From Clostridia bacterium (lineage in GTDB: Bacteria > Bacillota > Clostridia > Oscillospirales > Acutalibacteraceae), in NCBI GenBank assembly GCA_017438845.1, contig JAFRUO010000029.1, forward strand, positions 98,231 through 162,230: DNA of 64,000 bases. The letters are read 5' to 3'. Shown here one piece after another: positions 52,554 through 61,164 of this stretch. The notes under the pieces were generated by a model. It ran no database searches. It was given only the letters and a program-made list of their open reading frames with translations, and was not told where the DNA came from. Made by a program: the position numbers and the translations under genes. Position 1 is the first letter of the stretch, and each line of letters opens with the position of its first letter.

Positions 52554-53315
52554 TTATCTCCATGTAAGCCCGGCTATGTCGGGCGGTAAAATTTGCGTAA
52601 GCAATATCGCTATGCCCATTGCCCCGAACATAGCAATCGGAAGCACAAAGGGCTCGAGTTTTTTAAGCTCCTTCTTACGGCAAAGGTAGTCGAGCGCAAT
52701 TGTAAAAACCATAGCGCTTAAAAGCGTTGCCACGCTCAGAACTCCCGCGGACTGTCCGTCCTTAGGCGCAGAGGCTATGCTCTTTGCAATAAAGGCGGAA
52801 ATAATGCCGATAAACGCCGCTGTGCCGAGTATATTGCCAAGTACATTTGCAGTCTTGCTCTTCGACGTGACCTTTCCCATTGCCTTGTGTATTTTCTTGC
52901 AGAAAATCGGAAGCAATACAAGCGGGAAGCAGGAACCTATAGTCATCGCCCATGCGACCGTGGAAAACTTTTCGGGATCTGTAATCGGCTCGGCAATTGA
53001 TGAGCCGAAAACGCCGAGCGCAGACTCGGCGGCTACGGTTTCGTAAGCAAGGTTGCCGATAACCGAAAGCCTTATCCACGGCAAAACGATGCCGAGTGCC
53101 GACGCAAGAGCAAGCACGGTTGCAAAAATCGAAACCGCAGGCGCAATAGTAAACAGTGCGCTGGAGATTACGGTCTGGCGAAGCTTTTCACTTTCAACGC
53201 CGAGCTCCCTCGCCCTTTTCCATGCCTTGATTATAAAAAACAAGGACTGTGCAATTACAAAAACTACAACCGCCGCCGCAAGAGCGTACATAAGCGGTCC
53301 TGTACGAAAATCCAA
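52554..53315 (-). CDS. DUF5058-like membrane protein
   Basis: A 253-residue membrane protein with about seven helices, resembling DUF5058. The region SALFTIAPAVSIFATVLALASALGI in parts, then LPWIRLSVIGNLAYETVAAE (about residues 53-95), is the most family-like part. The start is TTG 53315 behind GGAGGGA; no ATG fits. It sits between the HAD gene and a second membrane protein. A transport role is likely from the paired membrane genes, but substrate and energy coupling are unknown. Confidence 0.65.
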   Translation of the reverse strand: MDFRTGPLMYALAAAVVVFVIAQSLFFIIKAWKRARELGVESEKLRQTVISSALFTIAPAVSIFATVLALASALGIVLPWIRLSVIGNLAYETVAAESALGVFGSSIAEPITDPEKFSTVAWAMTIGSCFPLVLLPIFCKKIHKAMGKVTSKSKTANVLGNILGTAAFIGIISAFIAKSIASAPKDGQSAGVLSVATLLSAMVFTIALDYLCRKKELKKLEPFVLPIAMFGAMGIAILLTQILPPDIAGLTWR

Positions 53316-53330
53316 TTTAATCCCTCCGTT

Positions 53331-53927
53331 TTAGATATTTATTAAGTATTTTCCGTTTTCTTTTATTTTTTTGATTTTGTTTTTCTTTACAAGATAGACG
53401 TCGTTTGAAATGTCCATAAACGGTTTATCGTTAAAAGAGTCGGTATAGAACTCGTCGATTACCGTGTCGGGGTAATGCTCTTTAAACCTGCCGATTTTAT
53501 TCTCACGGTAGCAGATTGAATGAATTTCTCCCTTTTCAATATCAAGCTGACTGCCGATTACGTTTTTTACACCTATGCGCGAGCATATGACCTTGAGCAC
53601 GACCTCGGGCGAAGCCGAGAGAATGACGTCGTCAGGCTGCTTCATGTCAAGGTAAAACTGCTTGACGTTATGAGCATTCTTATCCCAAAAGCGTTCAATT
53701 TCTGCGGGTATGTCATCAAACCGCCGGCAGCAGTCTTTAAAAATGCTGCTGTACGACTGCAAAGCCTCATCAATTGATAGCGAGCCCCTTTTATACTTGA
53801 TTACACCCCTTGCAAATTCGGGAATATATTTTGCAACCTGAAGCGGGAATTTTTTCAAGTAGTATATAAAAAAATCCAGAGCACTTTCGCCGTTATAAAC
53901 CGTGTTGTCAAAATCAAAAACTCTCAT
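53331..53927 (-). CDS. HAD-IB family phosphatase
   Basis: A 198-residue haloacid dehalogenase-like phosphatase. Motif I is FDFDNTVYNG (nucleophile Asp about residue 5, acid/base two residues on). Motif II is SASPE, and motif III/IV are in GRFKEHY and YTDSFNDKPFMDI. The helical cap between motifs I and II places it in the phosphoserine-phosphatase-like IB group. AAAGGAGAG precedes the ATG. It is the first gene of the operon with the two membrane proteins, MBL and symporter. The substrate is not evident. Confidence 0.88.
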   Translation of the reverse strand: MRVFDFDNTVYNGESALDFFIYYLKKFPLQVAKYIPEFARGVIKYKRGSLSIDEALQSYSSIFKDCCRRFDDIPAEIERFWDKNAHNVKQFYLDMKQPDDVILSASPEVVLKVICSRIGVKNVIGSQLDIEKGEIHSICYRENKIGRFKEHYPDTVIDEFYTDSFNDKPFMDISNDVYLVKKNKIKKIKENGKYLINI

Positions 53928-53995
53928 ATCTCTCTCCTTTTCCTAATTTTAACATACTCCTCTCCCTTTCGCAAGAAAAACAAGGCATAAAAATA

Positions 53996-54014
53996 ACCGC
54001 AGAAAAACTGCGGT
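53996..54014 (-). terminator. terminator after the Cys-rich protein gene
   Basis: Stem accgcag / ctgcggt with loop aaaaa; on the minus strand TTATTTTTAT follows. Confidence 0.8.
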
Positions 54015-54031
54015 CATTAAAGCGTTTGTAT

Positions 54032-54838
54032 TCAGTTATCCTTTATGTTTGCCTGATTGGGCGGGAAAAACTCGTCAACGGGGAAGCATATCTTCCTGAA
54101 GGCATCGCACGGGTCGTCGGTGTTGCAGTTGCATTCCTTTTTCGGCATACAGAAATCATATGCGGGAATAAGCATCTGAACATCTCTTTCAAGCTGTACA
54201 ATTGTGAAAATGCCAAGAGTGACGGCGACGCTTCTTTCGGTCTGACGTGTGAAGATATCCTCGGGAAGCCTCTCGTTAAAGGCGCAGCAAATGCTTCTCG
54301 GAAGCGACGCATTGAAGCCCTGAAGCGTGGTGTCGCAGTCGCAGGAGAGACAAAGCTTTGCGTCAAGCGCAACAGGCTCGGCAATCTGCACCTTTGCCCT
54401 CGGATTAGTGCTTGTTGAAAGCAGCTGGTCGTCGTTTGCGTCGGCGGTGTACTCGGACGAAAAGACCTTTACACTGCCCTCACTGCCGTAAAGCACGCAT
54501 TTCTTTGAGAAGGTTGTGAGTCCGCTGACGCCAATCGGATTAAAGCCGGCAGGCGTATAAACGTCAAGATTAACCTTGAAAAAGAAGGTTATGTCGACCG
54601 TGTAACAGCCTGTGTTAAACGGTACCTTTTCGACGTCGACAAGGGCATTGAGAACCTCCGCGTTTCTTACTCTGACGTTAACCGCACTGTCAATTATTTC
54701 CTGAGCCTCTTCGCCGAAAAACACACGCAGATCAGCGAGGCAATCCTTGTCGGCGCAGGAGTCGTAAACACGGTCGGCATCAATACAAACGGCTTCACGC
54801 ACCTTTGACGGAACTGAGCAGGCTTTGTTATCTGCCAT
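54032..54838 (-). CDS. Cys-rich conserved protein of unknown function
   Basis: A 268-residue soluble protein with 16 cysteines and no signal peptide. I do not recognise a named domain. It opens with a VREAVCIDADRVYDSCADKDC block. The middle is beta-rich (NTGCYTVDITFFFKVNLDVYTPAGF). A Cys cluster LCLSCDCD lies near residue 164, and the C-terminus holds CNCNTDDPC. AAGGAGG precedes the ATG. It is monocistronic between terminators, with a DUF5696 gene and the spoIIA operon upstream. The Cys content and neighbourhood would suit a spore-coat protein, but this is a guess. Confidence 0.6.
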   Translation of the reverse strand: MADNKACSVPSKVREAVCIDADRVYDSCADKDCLADLRVFFGEEAQEIIDSAVNVRVRNAEVLNALVDVEKVPFNTGCYTVDITFFFKVNLDVYTPAGFNPIGVSGLTTFSKKCVLYGSEGSVKVFSSEYTADANDDQLLSTSTNPRAKVQIAEPVALDAKLCLSCDCDTTLQGFNASLPRSICCAFNERLPEDIFTRQTERSVAVTLGIFTIVQLERDVQMLIPAYDFCMPKKECNCNTDDPCDAFRKICFPVDEFFPPNQANIKDN

Positions 54839-54916
54839 AATAATTCCTCCTTGAATGTATTAAGTTTAAACCTCACTAACAGTGTATGAAGCTGTTTTGT
54901 TTTGGTTACAAAAAAA

Positions 54917-54936
54917 TCCCGACCTTGCGGTCGGGA
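54917..54936 (-). terminator. terminator after the DUF5696 gene
   Basis: Stem tcccgacc / ggtcggga with loop ttgc, seven T on the minus strand directly after. Confidence 0.88.
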
Positions 54937-54949
54937 GATTATTTTGTTA

Positions 54950-57181
54950 TCAGTTGACTCTGACAAAGCTCATCGGCTCAAGCCTTATTGAGTTTACCGT
55001 GACCGCTTCGTCGTTATAGTTAAAGTAAATCAGTATACTGTTGTCAAATTCGCTTACAAACACGCCTTCCTTAACTTGATAGTTATTTGTAAGCCTTGCG
55101 TCGGCAAGGTCGCCGAGCGCCTTGTCTGCAAGCAGATAGCAGTCTGCCGCCTCTGCAAGAGACGAGTCGTAATAATACTTTTCGTTAACCTCGTCATCGC
55201 CCTCAACGGTTGTGCAAATCCACTCATAGCTTGGCATTGCGCCGTATTCAACCGATTTCATAAACGCACGTTTAGAATCGGAGTTAAGGTTTATCGGCTC
55301 AAGAGAATAATTAACAAGTCCGTGAAGCACAAGCTCAACAAAGGGTATCTGAGCGTAGCCCTCCCCTGTCGGGTAGCCCGTGTATCTCGGAAGATTGATT
55401 ACATAATCGGCGTATTTAAGGGAATAGAAATTGCCGGTATCAATCATAACCTTATGGTTGTTCGAAAGCACCGAGAGCTCCGAGGACACGGTATTAGCCG
55501 CCTTGGTTCTGCCGATTGCTTCGCTTGAGTAATCGGAATAAAGCACTTTGCCTGCGTCCGCTACGCAGTATCCGTCAAAGCTGTAAGAGCCCATATTGTT
55601 TAAAAACCTTACTACGCGGCTGTCAAGCTCCGGAAGCGAAGTATAATAAACCGTGTTATTCTTGGAATGCTTTGCAAGAGGATCCGTACTTTGCTCGGAC
55701 ATATATTCGCCGTCAAGAGAAGAAGCCCTTGCCCTGCCGCCGCCGGTGCTGACAAGATTCAAATCAAGGAACATACTGAATTTCTGAGTTTTTATATACT
55801 GAGAAAGCGCCTCAAAATCCTTTTCGCTTCCGAGCGACGAAATTGGTTTTGCTCCGGAAATCAGGCTTTGAGTGTTTGCGCCCGTAAGCATATCGGCGTA
55901 ATTAAGAGTAATACTGTTTACACTTTTTGCCTTGAGCATTTCGAGCAGGTCAAGCGTCTGTTCATAAGTTGAAAGCTTAGCGTATGAATGAGCAAAGCGT
56001 TTGGTGTGCGCCCCTCTGACAGTAAGCATAAACGGAATATGCTCGGACGCAGCAAGCATTTCGCTTGAAAGCACGTTTTCTCTTATAAGCATTTCGCGGC
56101 AGGCGGTTGCCAGACCTAAGTAGCTTGCGTTTTTACCCGAAAGGAAGCGATAACAAAGGCTGATTTCTCCGCCGTATTCCGCACCCTTGAAGCAGGTCTG
56201 CTGACCGTCCTTCTTTGCAAAAAGAGTATCGTTAATTTTAAAGCTCGCTCCCACTCTGTTACAGTCGCTTTCCTCGCTCTTTTTGTATGACGAAATTTCC
56301 GCAAAGGCGTCGCCCTTTAAAACAAGTCCGAGGAAGGCGTTGTCGCCTTTTTTTACGCCGAAAGCTCCGAGCAGAGCGTTAGCAAACTGTGTTTCCTGCT
56401 CACCCTTGGTTGCGGGATTTTCACCGTAAACCTTAAAATGCATTTCATCATAATCGTTACCGTTGTCTGTAGTAAGGCTCAGAATTGCGCCGTTTGCATC
56501 CGGCACAAAGATGTAATCTCCGGGCTGTGCGCTGTCCGAGGAGCCGAAGTAGTTTAAGAGACTGATGCTTTCAATTGTATAGCCGCCGTTAAGTTTAATA
56601 TCCGAACAGTTGATTTTTGCAAAAAATGCGCCGTCCTTGAGCACATAGCTTACGGTTACGGAAATATAGAGAGCGTCATGGTCGAGCGAGTCGAAGCTCT
56701 TAAGAGCCGTGTCGCTGTCAAGAGCCATATCATAGGTAATCTGAATACCGTCCTCGGTAACCTTATAGCTCTTACTGCCGAAGGCGATGGCGTTGTCCTG
56801 GGAATTGAGCGTATACCTGTCGCCGCCTCTGAAAACAGTTACCTCCAGCACATTCGCCCTGCAGCCGTCTGCCGAATGCTCCTGTTCCGGAAGGGCATAC
56901 CAATAGCTCTGTGTGCCCGTGTCCTTAATTGCGATTGAATAGCTGATTTTATCTATATACATCTCAAGCAATCCCGACTTTCCTACAAACACAAGGTTCT
57001 CAGCCTTGGTGATATGATTGTCGGTCTGCGAGTATTCTGCGGCGGTGTCGTTCAGCCCGTTTACGCCGTAGCTCATTACCTGCTTGGTCTTTGCACAGGA
57101 AGAAAAGCACAGCAAAGCAAGCACCGATACAAGCATCAGCGCAACGCTTCGTTTAATGACTGAGTTGTTTAAAAGTCGCAT
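54950..57181 (-). CDS. DUF5696 domain lipoprotein
   Basis: A 743-residue exported lipoprotein: signal peptide with lipobox FSSC (Cys about 29). The N-terminal half is beta-rich (about 35-340) like a sugar-binding or galactose-mutarotase sandwich. The second half (about 370-690) has an alpha/beta pattern with ITLNYADML and FDGYCVADAG, suggestive of a TIM-barrel glycosidase relative. I assign DUF5696 from overall pattern and length. AGGAG precedes the ATG. It lies 75 nt downstream of sigF without a hairpin between, so partial co-transcription is possible. Confidence 0.72.
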   Translation of the reverse strand: MRLLNNSVIKRSVALMLVSVLALLCFSSCAKTKQVMSYGVNGLNDTAAEYSQTDNHITKAENLVFVGKSGLLEMYIDKISYSIAIKDTGTQSYWYALPEQEHSADGCRANVLEVTVFRGGDRYTLNSQDNAIAFGSKSYKVTEDGIQITYDMALDSDTALKSFDSLDHDALYISVTVSYVLKDGAFFAKINCSDIKLNGGYTIESISLLNYFGSSDSAQPGDYIFVPDANGAILSLTTDNGNDYDEMHFKVYGENPATKGEQETQFANALLGAFGVKKGDNAFLGLVLKGDAFAEISSYKKSEESDCNRVGASFKINDTLFAKKDGQQTCFKGAEYGGEISLCYRFLSGKNASYLGLATACREMLIRENVLSSEMLAASEHIPFMLTVRGAHTKRFAHSYAKLSTYEQTLDLLEMLKAKSVNSITLNYADMLTGANTQSLISGAKPISSLGSEKDFEALSQYIKTQKFSMFLDLNLVSTGGGRARASSLDGEYMSEQSTDPLAKHSKNNTVYYTSLPELDSRVVRFLNNMGSYSFDGYCVADAGKVLYSDYSSEAIGRTKAANTVSSELSVLSNNHKVMIDTGNFYSLKYADYVINLPRYTGYPTGEGYAQIPFVELVLHGLVNYSLEPINLNSDSKRAFMKSVEYGAMPSYEWICTTVEGDDEVNEKYYYDSSLAEAADCYLLADKALGDLADARLTNNYQVKEGVFVSEFDNSILIYFNYNDEAVTVNSIRLEPMSFVRVN

Positions 57182-57256
57182 ATCTTTCTCCTATCAAATC
57201 AGTATTTATAGTATTGTAACATAAACGGAGAAAAAATTCCACTAATATTTAAACAA

Positions 57257-57910
57257 CTATCCGCTCAGCTTTCGTCTCAAGCTTTCAAGCAGTACCCTTT
57301 CCCTGCGTGACACCTGCACCTGAGAGATGCCGAGGCTTTTTGCCGTAACGCTCTGCGTACAGCCTCCGAAGTACCGAAGTCTTATAAGCCTTCGATCATC
57401 CTCGTCAAGCGAGGCTATAACCTGCTCAATTGCAAGACTGTTATGGATTTGCTCCTCATATGAGTCGGACGGAATGTCAAGCTGTCTGTCCGACTCGCCG
57501 TCAGCCGAAGTAAGCGACAGCGGCGCAAGGTTGACACAGAGCAGCTCCGAGGCTTCATAGCTGTCGCAGCCGAGCACATCCGCAAGCTCTGCAACCGTAG
57601 GCTCACGGTCAAGAAGCGCTTCAAGCCTTTCTTTTTCCTTTAAAGCAAGCCTCGCCCTGTCTTTCAAGGAGCGGCTTACCTTAACCGCTCCGCCCTCCCT
57701 GAAAAGCTTTTTGATTTCGCCTAAAATGACAGGTACGGCATAGGTTGAAAAGCGGTAGCCCATCTCGCTTTTAAAGCCGTCAACCGCTTTGACAAGTCCG
57801 AGACAGCCTGCCGAATAAAGGTCGTCATACTCGATTCCCTTGTCACGAAAGCGGTTGGCGCAGGAATGAACAAGACCGAGATTGGAGCATATAAATTCCT
57901 CACGATTCAT
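57257..57910 (-). CDS. sigF: sporulation sigma factor SigF (early forespore)
   Basis: A 217-residue sigma factor, the first forespore-specific one. Region 2 has YDDLYSAGCLGLVKAVDGF and RFSTYAVPVILGEIKKLFREGG; region 3 has VSRSLKDRARLALKEKE; region 4 ends QSVTAKSLGISQVQVSRRERVLLESLR. It is shorter than the Bacillus protein (about 255), mainly at the N-terminus. Its ATG overlaps the spoIIAB stop (TGATG), so the factor and its inhibitor are made together. Confidence 0.96.
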   Translation of the reverse strand: MNREEFICSNLGLVHSCANRFRDKGIEYDDLYSAGCLGLVKAVDGFKSEMGYRFSTYAVPVILGEIKKLFREGGAVKVSRSLKDRARLALKEKERLEALLDREPTVAELADVLGCDSYEASELLCVNLAPLSLTSADGESDRQLDIPSDSYEEQIHNSLAIEQVIASLDEDDRRLIRLRYFGGCTQSVTAKSLGISQVQVSRRERVLLESLRRKLSG

Positions 57911-58347
57911 CAGAACGACGCTTTTCCTTTTATCCTTTTAACAATCGTTACCGTCGTGCCCTTGCCTTTTTTTGAGGTCACCTTCAGCGAATCCGAAAAG
58001 CTTTCCATTACCGAAAAACCGAGTCCCGAGCGGTCGCCGCCGAGAGTGGTGAAAAGCGGAGTCATAGCCTGCTTTACGTCCTCGATTCCGCACCCGCGGT
58101 CACGGATTTTAATTTCAACCGTTGAATTTTCAAGCAGTTTTACGGTTATGTAAATTGTCCCAAGCTCGTTGTTATAAGCATGAACTATGCAGTTTGTCAC
58201 CGCCTCGCTGACAGCGGTTTTAATATCGTTTAGCTCCTCGACATTCGGGTCAAGCTCACACGCGAAGGCGCTGACCGCCATTCGGGCGTATCCCTCGTTG
58301 ACGGAACGGCTTTTTAGCTGAAGCTTCATTTCATTTTTTACCTTCAT
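57910..58347 (-). CDS. spoIIAB: anti-sigma F factor SpoIIAB
   Basis: A 145-residue GHKL-type serine kinase that holds SigF and phosphorylates SpoIIAA. The start is ATG 58347 after GGGGG; a longer frame begins inside spoIIAA. The ATP site shows DIKTAVSEAVTNCIVHAY (N-box), IRDRGCGIED (G1) and GGDRSGLGFSVMESF (G2 lid). Length matches the family (about 145). It overlaps spoIIAA by 17 nt and sigF by 1 nt. Confidence 0.97.
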   Translation of the reverse strand: MKVKNEMKLQLKSRSVNEGYARMAVSAFACELDPNVEELNDIKTAVSEAVTNCIVHAYNNELGTIYITVKLLENSTVEIKIRDRGCGIEDVKQAMTPLFTTLGGDRSGLGFSVMESFSDSLKVTSKKGKGTTVTIVKRIKGKASF

Positions 58348-58678
58348 AACTATCGCCCCCTTTTGTAAGATTTGCAATTTTATCAAGCCCTGCAAGCTTC
58401 ATCACCTTAAAGGCGTGAGAAGAAAGGTTTATGACGCTCAGCTTACACTTCATATCCTCAAGCAGTCTGTATCTGCCCATCACAAGCCCTATGCCCGAGC
58501 TGTCCATAAAGCTGACAAGTCCGAAGTCAAGCACAAGCTCCTCGGGCTCAAAGACTATAACCGCCTCGTCAATCGCCTGCCTTATCGGCGGTGCGCTGTG
58601 GTGGTCAATTTCTCCGCTTAAAACGGCGGTAACGGTCTTTTTTTCGGTTTTGATTGTTACCTCGGCATTCGCTTTCAT
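58331..58678 (-). CDS. spoIIAA: anti-sigma F factor antagonist SpoIIAA
   Basis: A 115-residue STAS-domain protein that frees SigF by binding SpoIIAB. The start is ATG 58678, nine bases after AAAGGA; earlier in-frame ATGs have worse spacing. LSGEIDHHSAPPIRQAID and FMDSSGIGLVMGRYR are the family hallmarks, and the Ser pair in the second contains the regulatory phosphorylation site. First gene of the spoIIA operon. I could not find a clear SigH-type promoter in the 80 nt upstream. Confidence 0.96.
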   Translation of the reverse strand: MKANAEVTIKTEKKTVTAVLSGEIDHHSAPPIRQAIDEAVIVFEPEELVLDFGLVSFMDSSGIGLVMGRYRLLEDMKCKLSVINLSSHAFKVMKLAGLDKIANLTKGGDSYEGKK

Positions 58679-58764
58679 TTTTATCATTCCTTTCCCTACC
58701 ATTTTAAGACAAGCCCTTTAAGAAAAATGTCGTAATTACAGTACGAAAAAAACTGTTATAAAAA

Positions 58765-58788
58765 GGAGCTATCCCGTAGGATAGCTCC
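58765..58788 (-). terminator. terminator of the beta-helix lipoprotein gene
   Basis: A perfect 10-bp stem ggagctatcc / ggatagctcc with loop cgta; TTTTTAT follows on the minus strand. It insulates spoIIA. Confidence 0.92.
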
Positions 58789-58809
58789 CTGATGATTATG
58801 CTTTTTATT

Positions 58810-60300
58810 TTACTGTCCGTTACCCGGGAAGCCGCCCGGTCTTGCGCCAAAGCCGCCCTGACCGCCGGGTCCGCCCATCATGCCGCCTGCGAACTGATTG
58901 GTAAGCTGACTTACCTTCTCGCCGTTAACGGTAACCGTACCGCCGTTGAGCGTGCCCTGGCCGTCATAGTCAAACGCCGACTGTCCTGTTATATTTACAG
59001 TTCCGCCGTTTACTGTAATATTACCGTTGGAATCAATTGCGTCCGTGTCTCCCTGACCCATTATAATGGTAAGAGTTCCGTCGTTTGTTTCGACCGTAGG
59101 CGTTACCGAGTCGGTCTGCTGTGCGGCATTGATGCCGTCATCGGAGGCGTTGATTGTAATCTCGCCGCCGTTAATTGTTACAAGCGTTGCCTCAATTCCC
59201 TCGTGCGCCGTAATATCTATCGTACCGCCGTTTACGGTAACCTGATAATCGGCATGAAGTGCGTCGTCATCGGTGTTGAGCGTATAGCTTCCGGAGTAAA
59301 CCGTGACGTTGGAATTAGAGTGAATGGCATCGTCTGTTGAGTTAACGGTAAATGTACCGCCCTCAAGCTTAATGTCGCCCTCAGCCTTTATTCCCTTTGA
59401 GCTTTCGGTCTGTGCGGAGGCGGCGCTCGTCGTAATATCAAGCTGTGAGTCGCTTACGGTAAGCGTTGTCTGTGCCTGAATACCGTCCTCACCTGCGTTC
59501 AGCTTCAGAGCGGAGCCGGCAATTATGACATATCCGAGTGTCGGGTCGGTGTCATTGGTCGACCTTATGCCGTCGGCACCCGAGGTGACGGTAAGGCTTG
59601 CATTTTTAAGAGTCAAATAATCCTTGCCGCCGATTCCGTTTGCCTTTGCGTTTACGGTAAGGCTTGCGTTTTCAATCTGAAGGGTGTCCTTGCTTGTAAT
59701 ACCGTTATTAAACCCGGCGTTTACGGTAAGCGAGCCTTCACCTGCAATTACCAAATCGGATTTTGAGAAAAGACAGGCATTAGGCTCCTCGTCGGTCTGC
59801 GAGGAATAGCTGTCGTTAAAGTTGTATGTGCTGCCGTCGGTCAGAACGTTTTGACTTCCCTGTTCAAGGTACACCGTAGTCTTTGAGGATTTATAAATAT
59901 ACAACGGGCTTGAGTAGGAACAGCTGATGCTGACATCGGAAAGAATCAGCACTACCTCCTGCCCCTGGGCGTCTACTATGACTCTGCCATCTGTCATAGT
60001 TCCGCTGAGAACATATGTGCCCGCCTGATTGATGGTTACAATACCGTCCTCGGCTTTAGCTCCGCTTCCGCTTACCTGAGCGGTGCTGCCCGAAAGCGTA
60101 ATTGAGGTTGCGCCATCCTTTGCGGCTGAAGCCTCCGCCTGATTTAAAAGGTTTACTACCGCTTCGTCGGTCTGCCCTGCATCTGCGGCGGCAGTGCTCT
60201 CGGTTTTACTGCCCGAAAGCGAGCAGGAGCAAAACGTTATAATTATTAAGATTAATGATAACGAAAAGCATACGATTTTCTTTAATGACATTTTTTTCAT
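58810..60300 (-). CDS. Cthe_2159-like beta-helix carbohydrate-binding lipoprotein
   Basis: A 496-residue exported lipoprotein (lipobox FCSC, Cys about 26). Residues about 65-455 repeat short TxTV/NGG/ITI units such as DDAIHSNSNVTVYSG, DDALHADYQVTVNGG and DDGINAA, forming a right-handed beta-helix with Asp-rich turns likely binding calcium. The C-terminus is Gly/Pro-rich (GGMMGGPGGQGGFG). This pattern matches the Cthe_2159 family, reported to bind acidic polysaccharides. GGAGGAGAT precedes the ATG. It is divergent from the VTC/DUF4956 genes and shares their promoter region. Confidence 0.87.
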   Translation of the reverse strand: MKKMSLKKIVCFSLSLILIIITFCSCSLSGSKTESTAAADAGQTDEAVVNLLNQAEASAAKDGATSITLSGSTAQVSGSGAKAEDGIVTINQAGTYVLSGTMTDGRVIVDAQGQEVVLILSDVSISCSYSSPLYIYKSSKTTVYLEQGSQNVLTDGSTYNFNDSYSSQTDEEPNACLFSKSDLVIAGEGSLTVNAGFNNGITSKDTLQIENASLTVNAKANGIGGKDYLTLKNASLTVTSGADGIRSTNDTDPTLGYVIIAGSALKLNAGEDGIQAQTTLTVSDSQLDITTSAASAQTESSKGIKAEGDIKLEGGTFTVNSTDDAIHSNSNVTVYSGSYTLNTDDDALHADYQVTVNGGTIDITAHEGIEATLVTINGGEITINASDDGINAAQQTDSVTPTVETNDGTLTIIMGQGDTDAIDSNGNITVNGGTVNITGQSAFDYDGQGTLNGGTVTVNGEKVSQLTNQFAGGMMGGPGGQGGFGARPGGFPGNGQ

Positions 60301-60331
60301 ACATATCTCCTCCTTTTGAGATGTCGGTGCT

Positions 60332-60401
60332 ATTGTAAAGCCGTAACTTAAAGGGAACCTAAAGGAATTTTATTTTTTTCTTTAGGTTGCCCCCGTATAA
60401 T
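60332..60401. promoter_or_regulatory. divergent promoter with symmetric CTTTARGTT operator boxes
   Basis: Leftward: boxes CTTTAGGTT and CTTTAAGTT, starting 11 nt apart on the minus strand (60356-60364 and 60345-60353 on plus), 7 nt before TACAAT (60332-60337). Rightward: CTTTAGGTT (60380-60388), 7 nt before TATAAT (60396-60401). Neither side has a good -35, so an activator seems required. The 11-nt tandem spacing fits an OmpR-type regulator. Confidence 0.65.
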
Positions 60402-60426
60402 GCAATCAGCAAAGGAGGCAAGCACA

Positions 60427-61164
60427 ATGACAAGCCAAATTAAGACCTGCTTTAAGCGGTATGAAAAGAAATATTTCCTAACCCCTGAGCAGTACAAAAT
60501 GTTTAAGGAAAGGATTTCCCCCTATGTAAAGCCCGATGAATACGGACGATATACTATATGTAATATATATTATGACACCGACGACTATTCTTTAATCAGG
60601 GCATCAATTGAAAAGCCCGAATACAAGGAAAAGCTAAGGGTAAGAAGCTACGGCGTACCCGATGACGACGGCAAGGTATTTGTTGAGCTTAAGAAAAAAT
60701 ACGACGGAGTTGTATATAAAAGAAGGGTTACAACGAGCGCAGGACTTTACTCTTCGTTTTTGAAGGGCTTCGCCCCTGCAGAGAGTAAAACACAGATTAC
60801 AAAGGAAATTGACTATTTCCAAAGCTTTTACCGTTCGACTCCTAAGGCATTTATCGCTTACGACCGCGAAGCATATGCAGGCGCAGAGGACGAGAATTTA
60901 AGAATCACCTTTGACACCAATATCAGATACCGCCTTGATGAGCTTGACCTTCGCTCGGGTGATCACGGAGAGCCGATACTTGACGACGGGAAAATCCTGA
61001 TGGAAATCAAAATCCCGGATGTATGCCCGCTGTTTTTAAGCAAAATTTTAACCGAGCTTAAAATCTATCCGACATCATTTTCAAAATACGGTACCTGCTA
61101 CCGAAAATATATACTGAAAAATAATCTTGAAAAATTCACGAAGGAGGCGCGTTTAAGTGCTTAA
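60427..61164 (+). CDS. VTC-domain (polyphosphate polymerase-like) protein
   Basis: A 245-residue VTC-domain protein. The start is ATG 60427 after AAAGGAGG. RYEKKYFLTPEQ opens the tunnel fold, with basic and acidic ligands in NIYYDTDDYSLIRAS, KEKLRVRSYG, VELKKKYDGVVYKRR, FIAYDRE and LMEIKIPDVCPL. In yeast Vtc4 this domain makes polyphosphate; bacterial stand-alone copies mostly lack proof. It is encoded 8 nt overlapping a DUF4956 membrane gene, the usual partner, and may act on the membrane or extracellular polymer. Confidence 0.88.
   Translation: MTSQIKTCFKRYEKKYFLTPEQYKMFKERISPYVKPDEYGRYTICNIYYDTDDYSLIRASIEKPEYKEKLRVRSYGVPDDDGKVFVELKKKYDGVVYKRRVTTSAGLYSSFLKGFAPAESKTQITKEIDYFQSFYRSTPKAFIAYDREAYAGAEDENLRITFDTNIRYRLDELDLRSGDHGEPILDDGKILMEIKIPDVCPLFLSKILTELKIYPTSFSKYGTCYRKYILKNNLEKFTKEARLSA

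Noticed and set aside
58679..58764. A SigH promoter for spoIIA
   Set aside because: No AGGAWWT and GAAT pair with correct spacing could be found on the minus strand.
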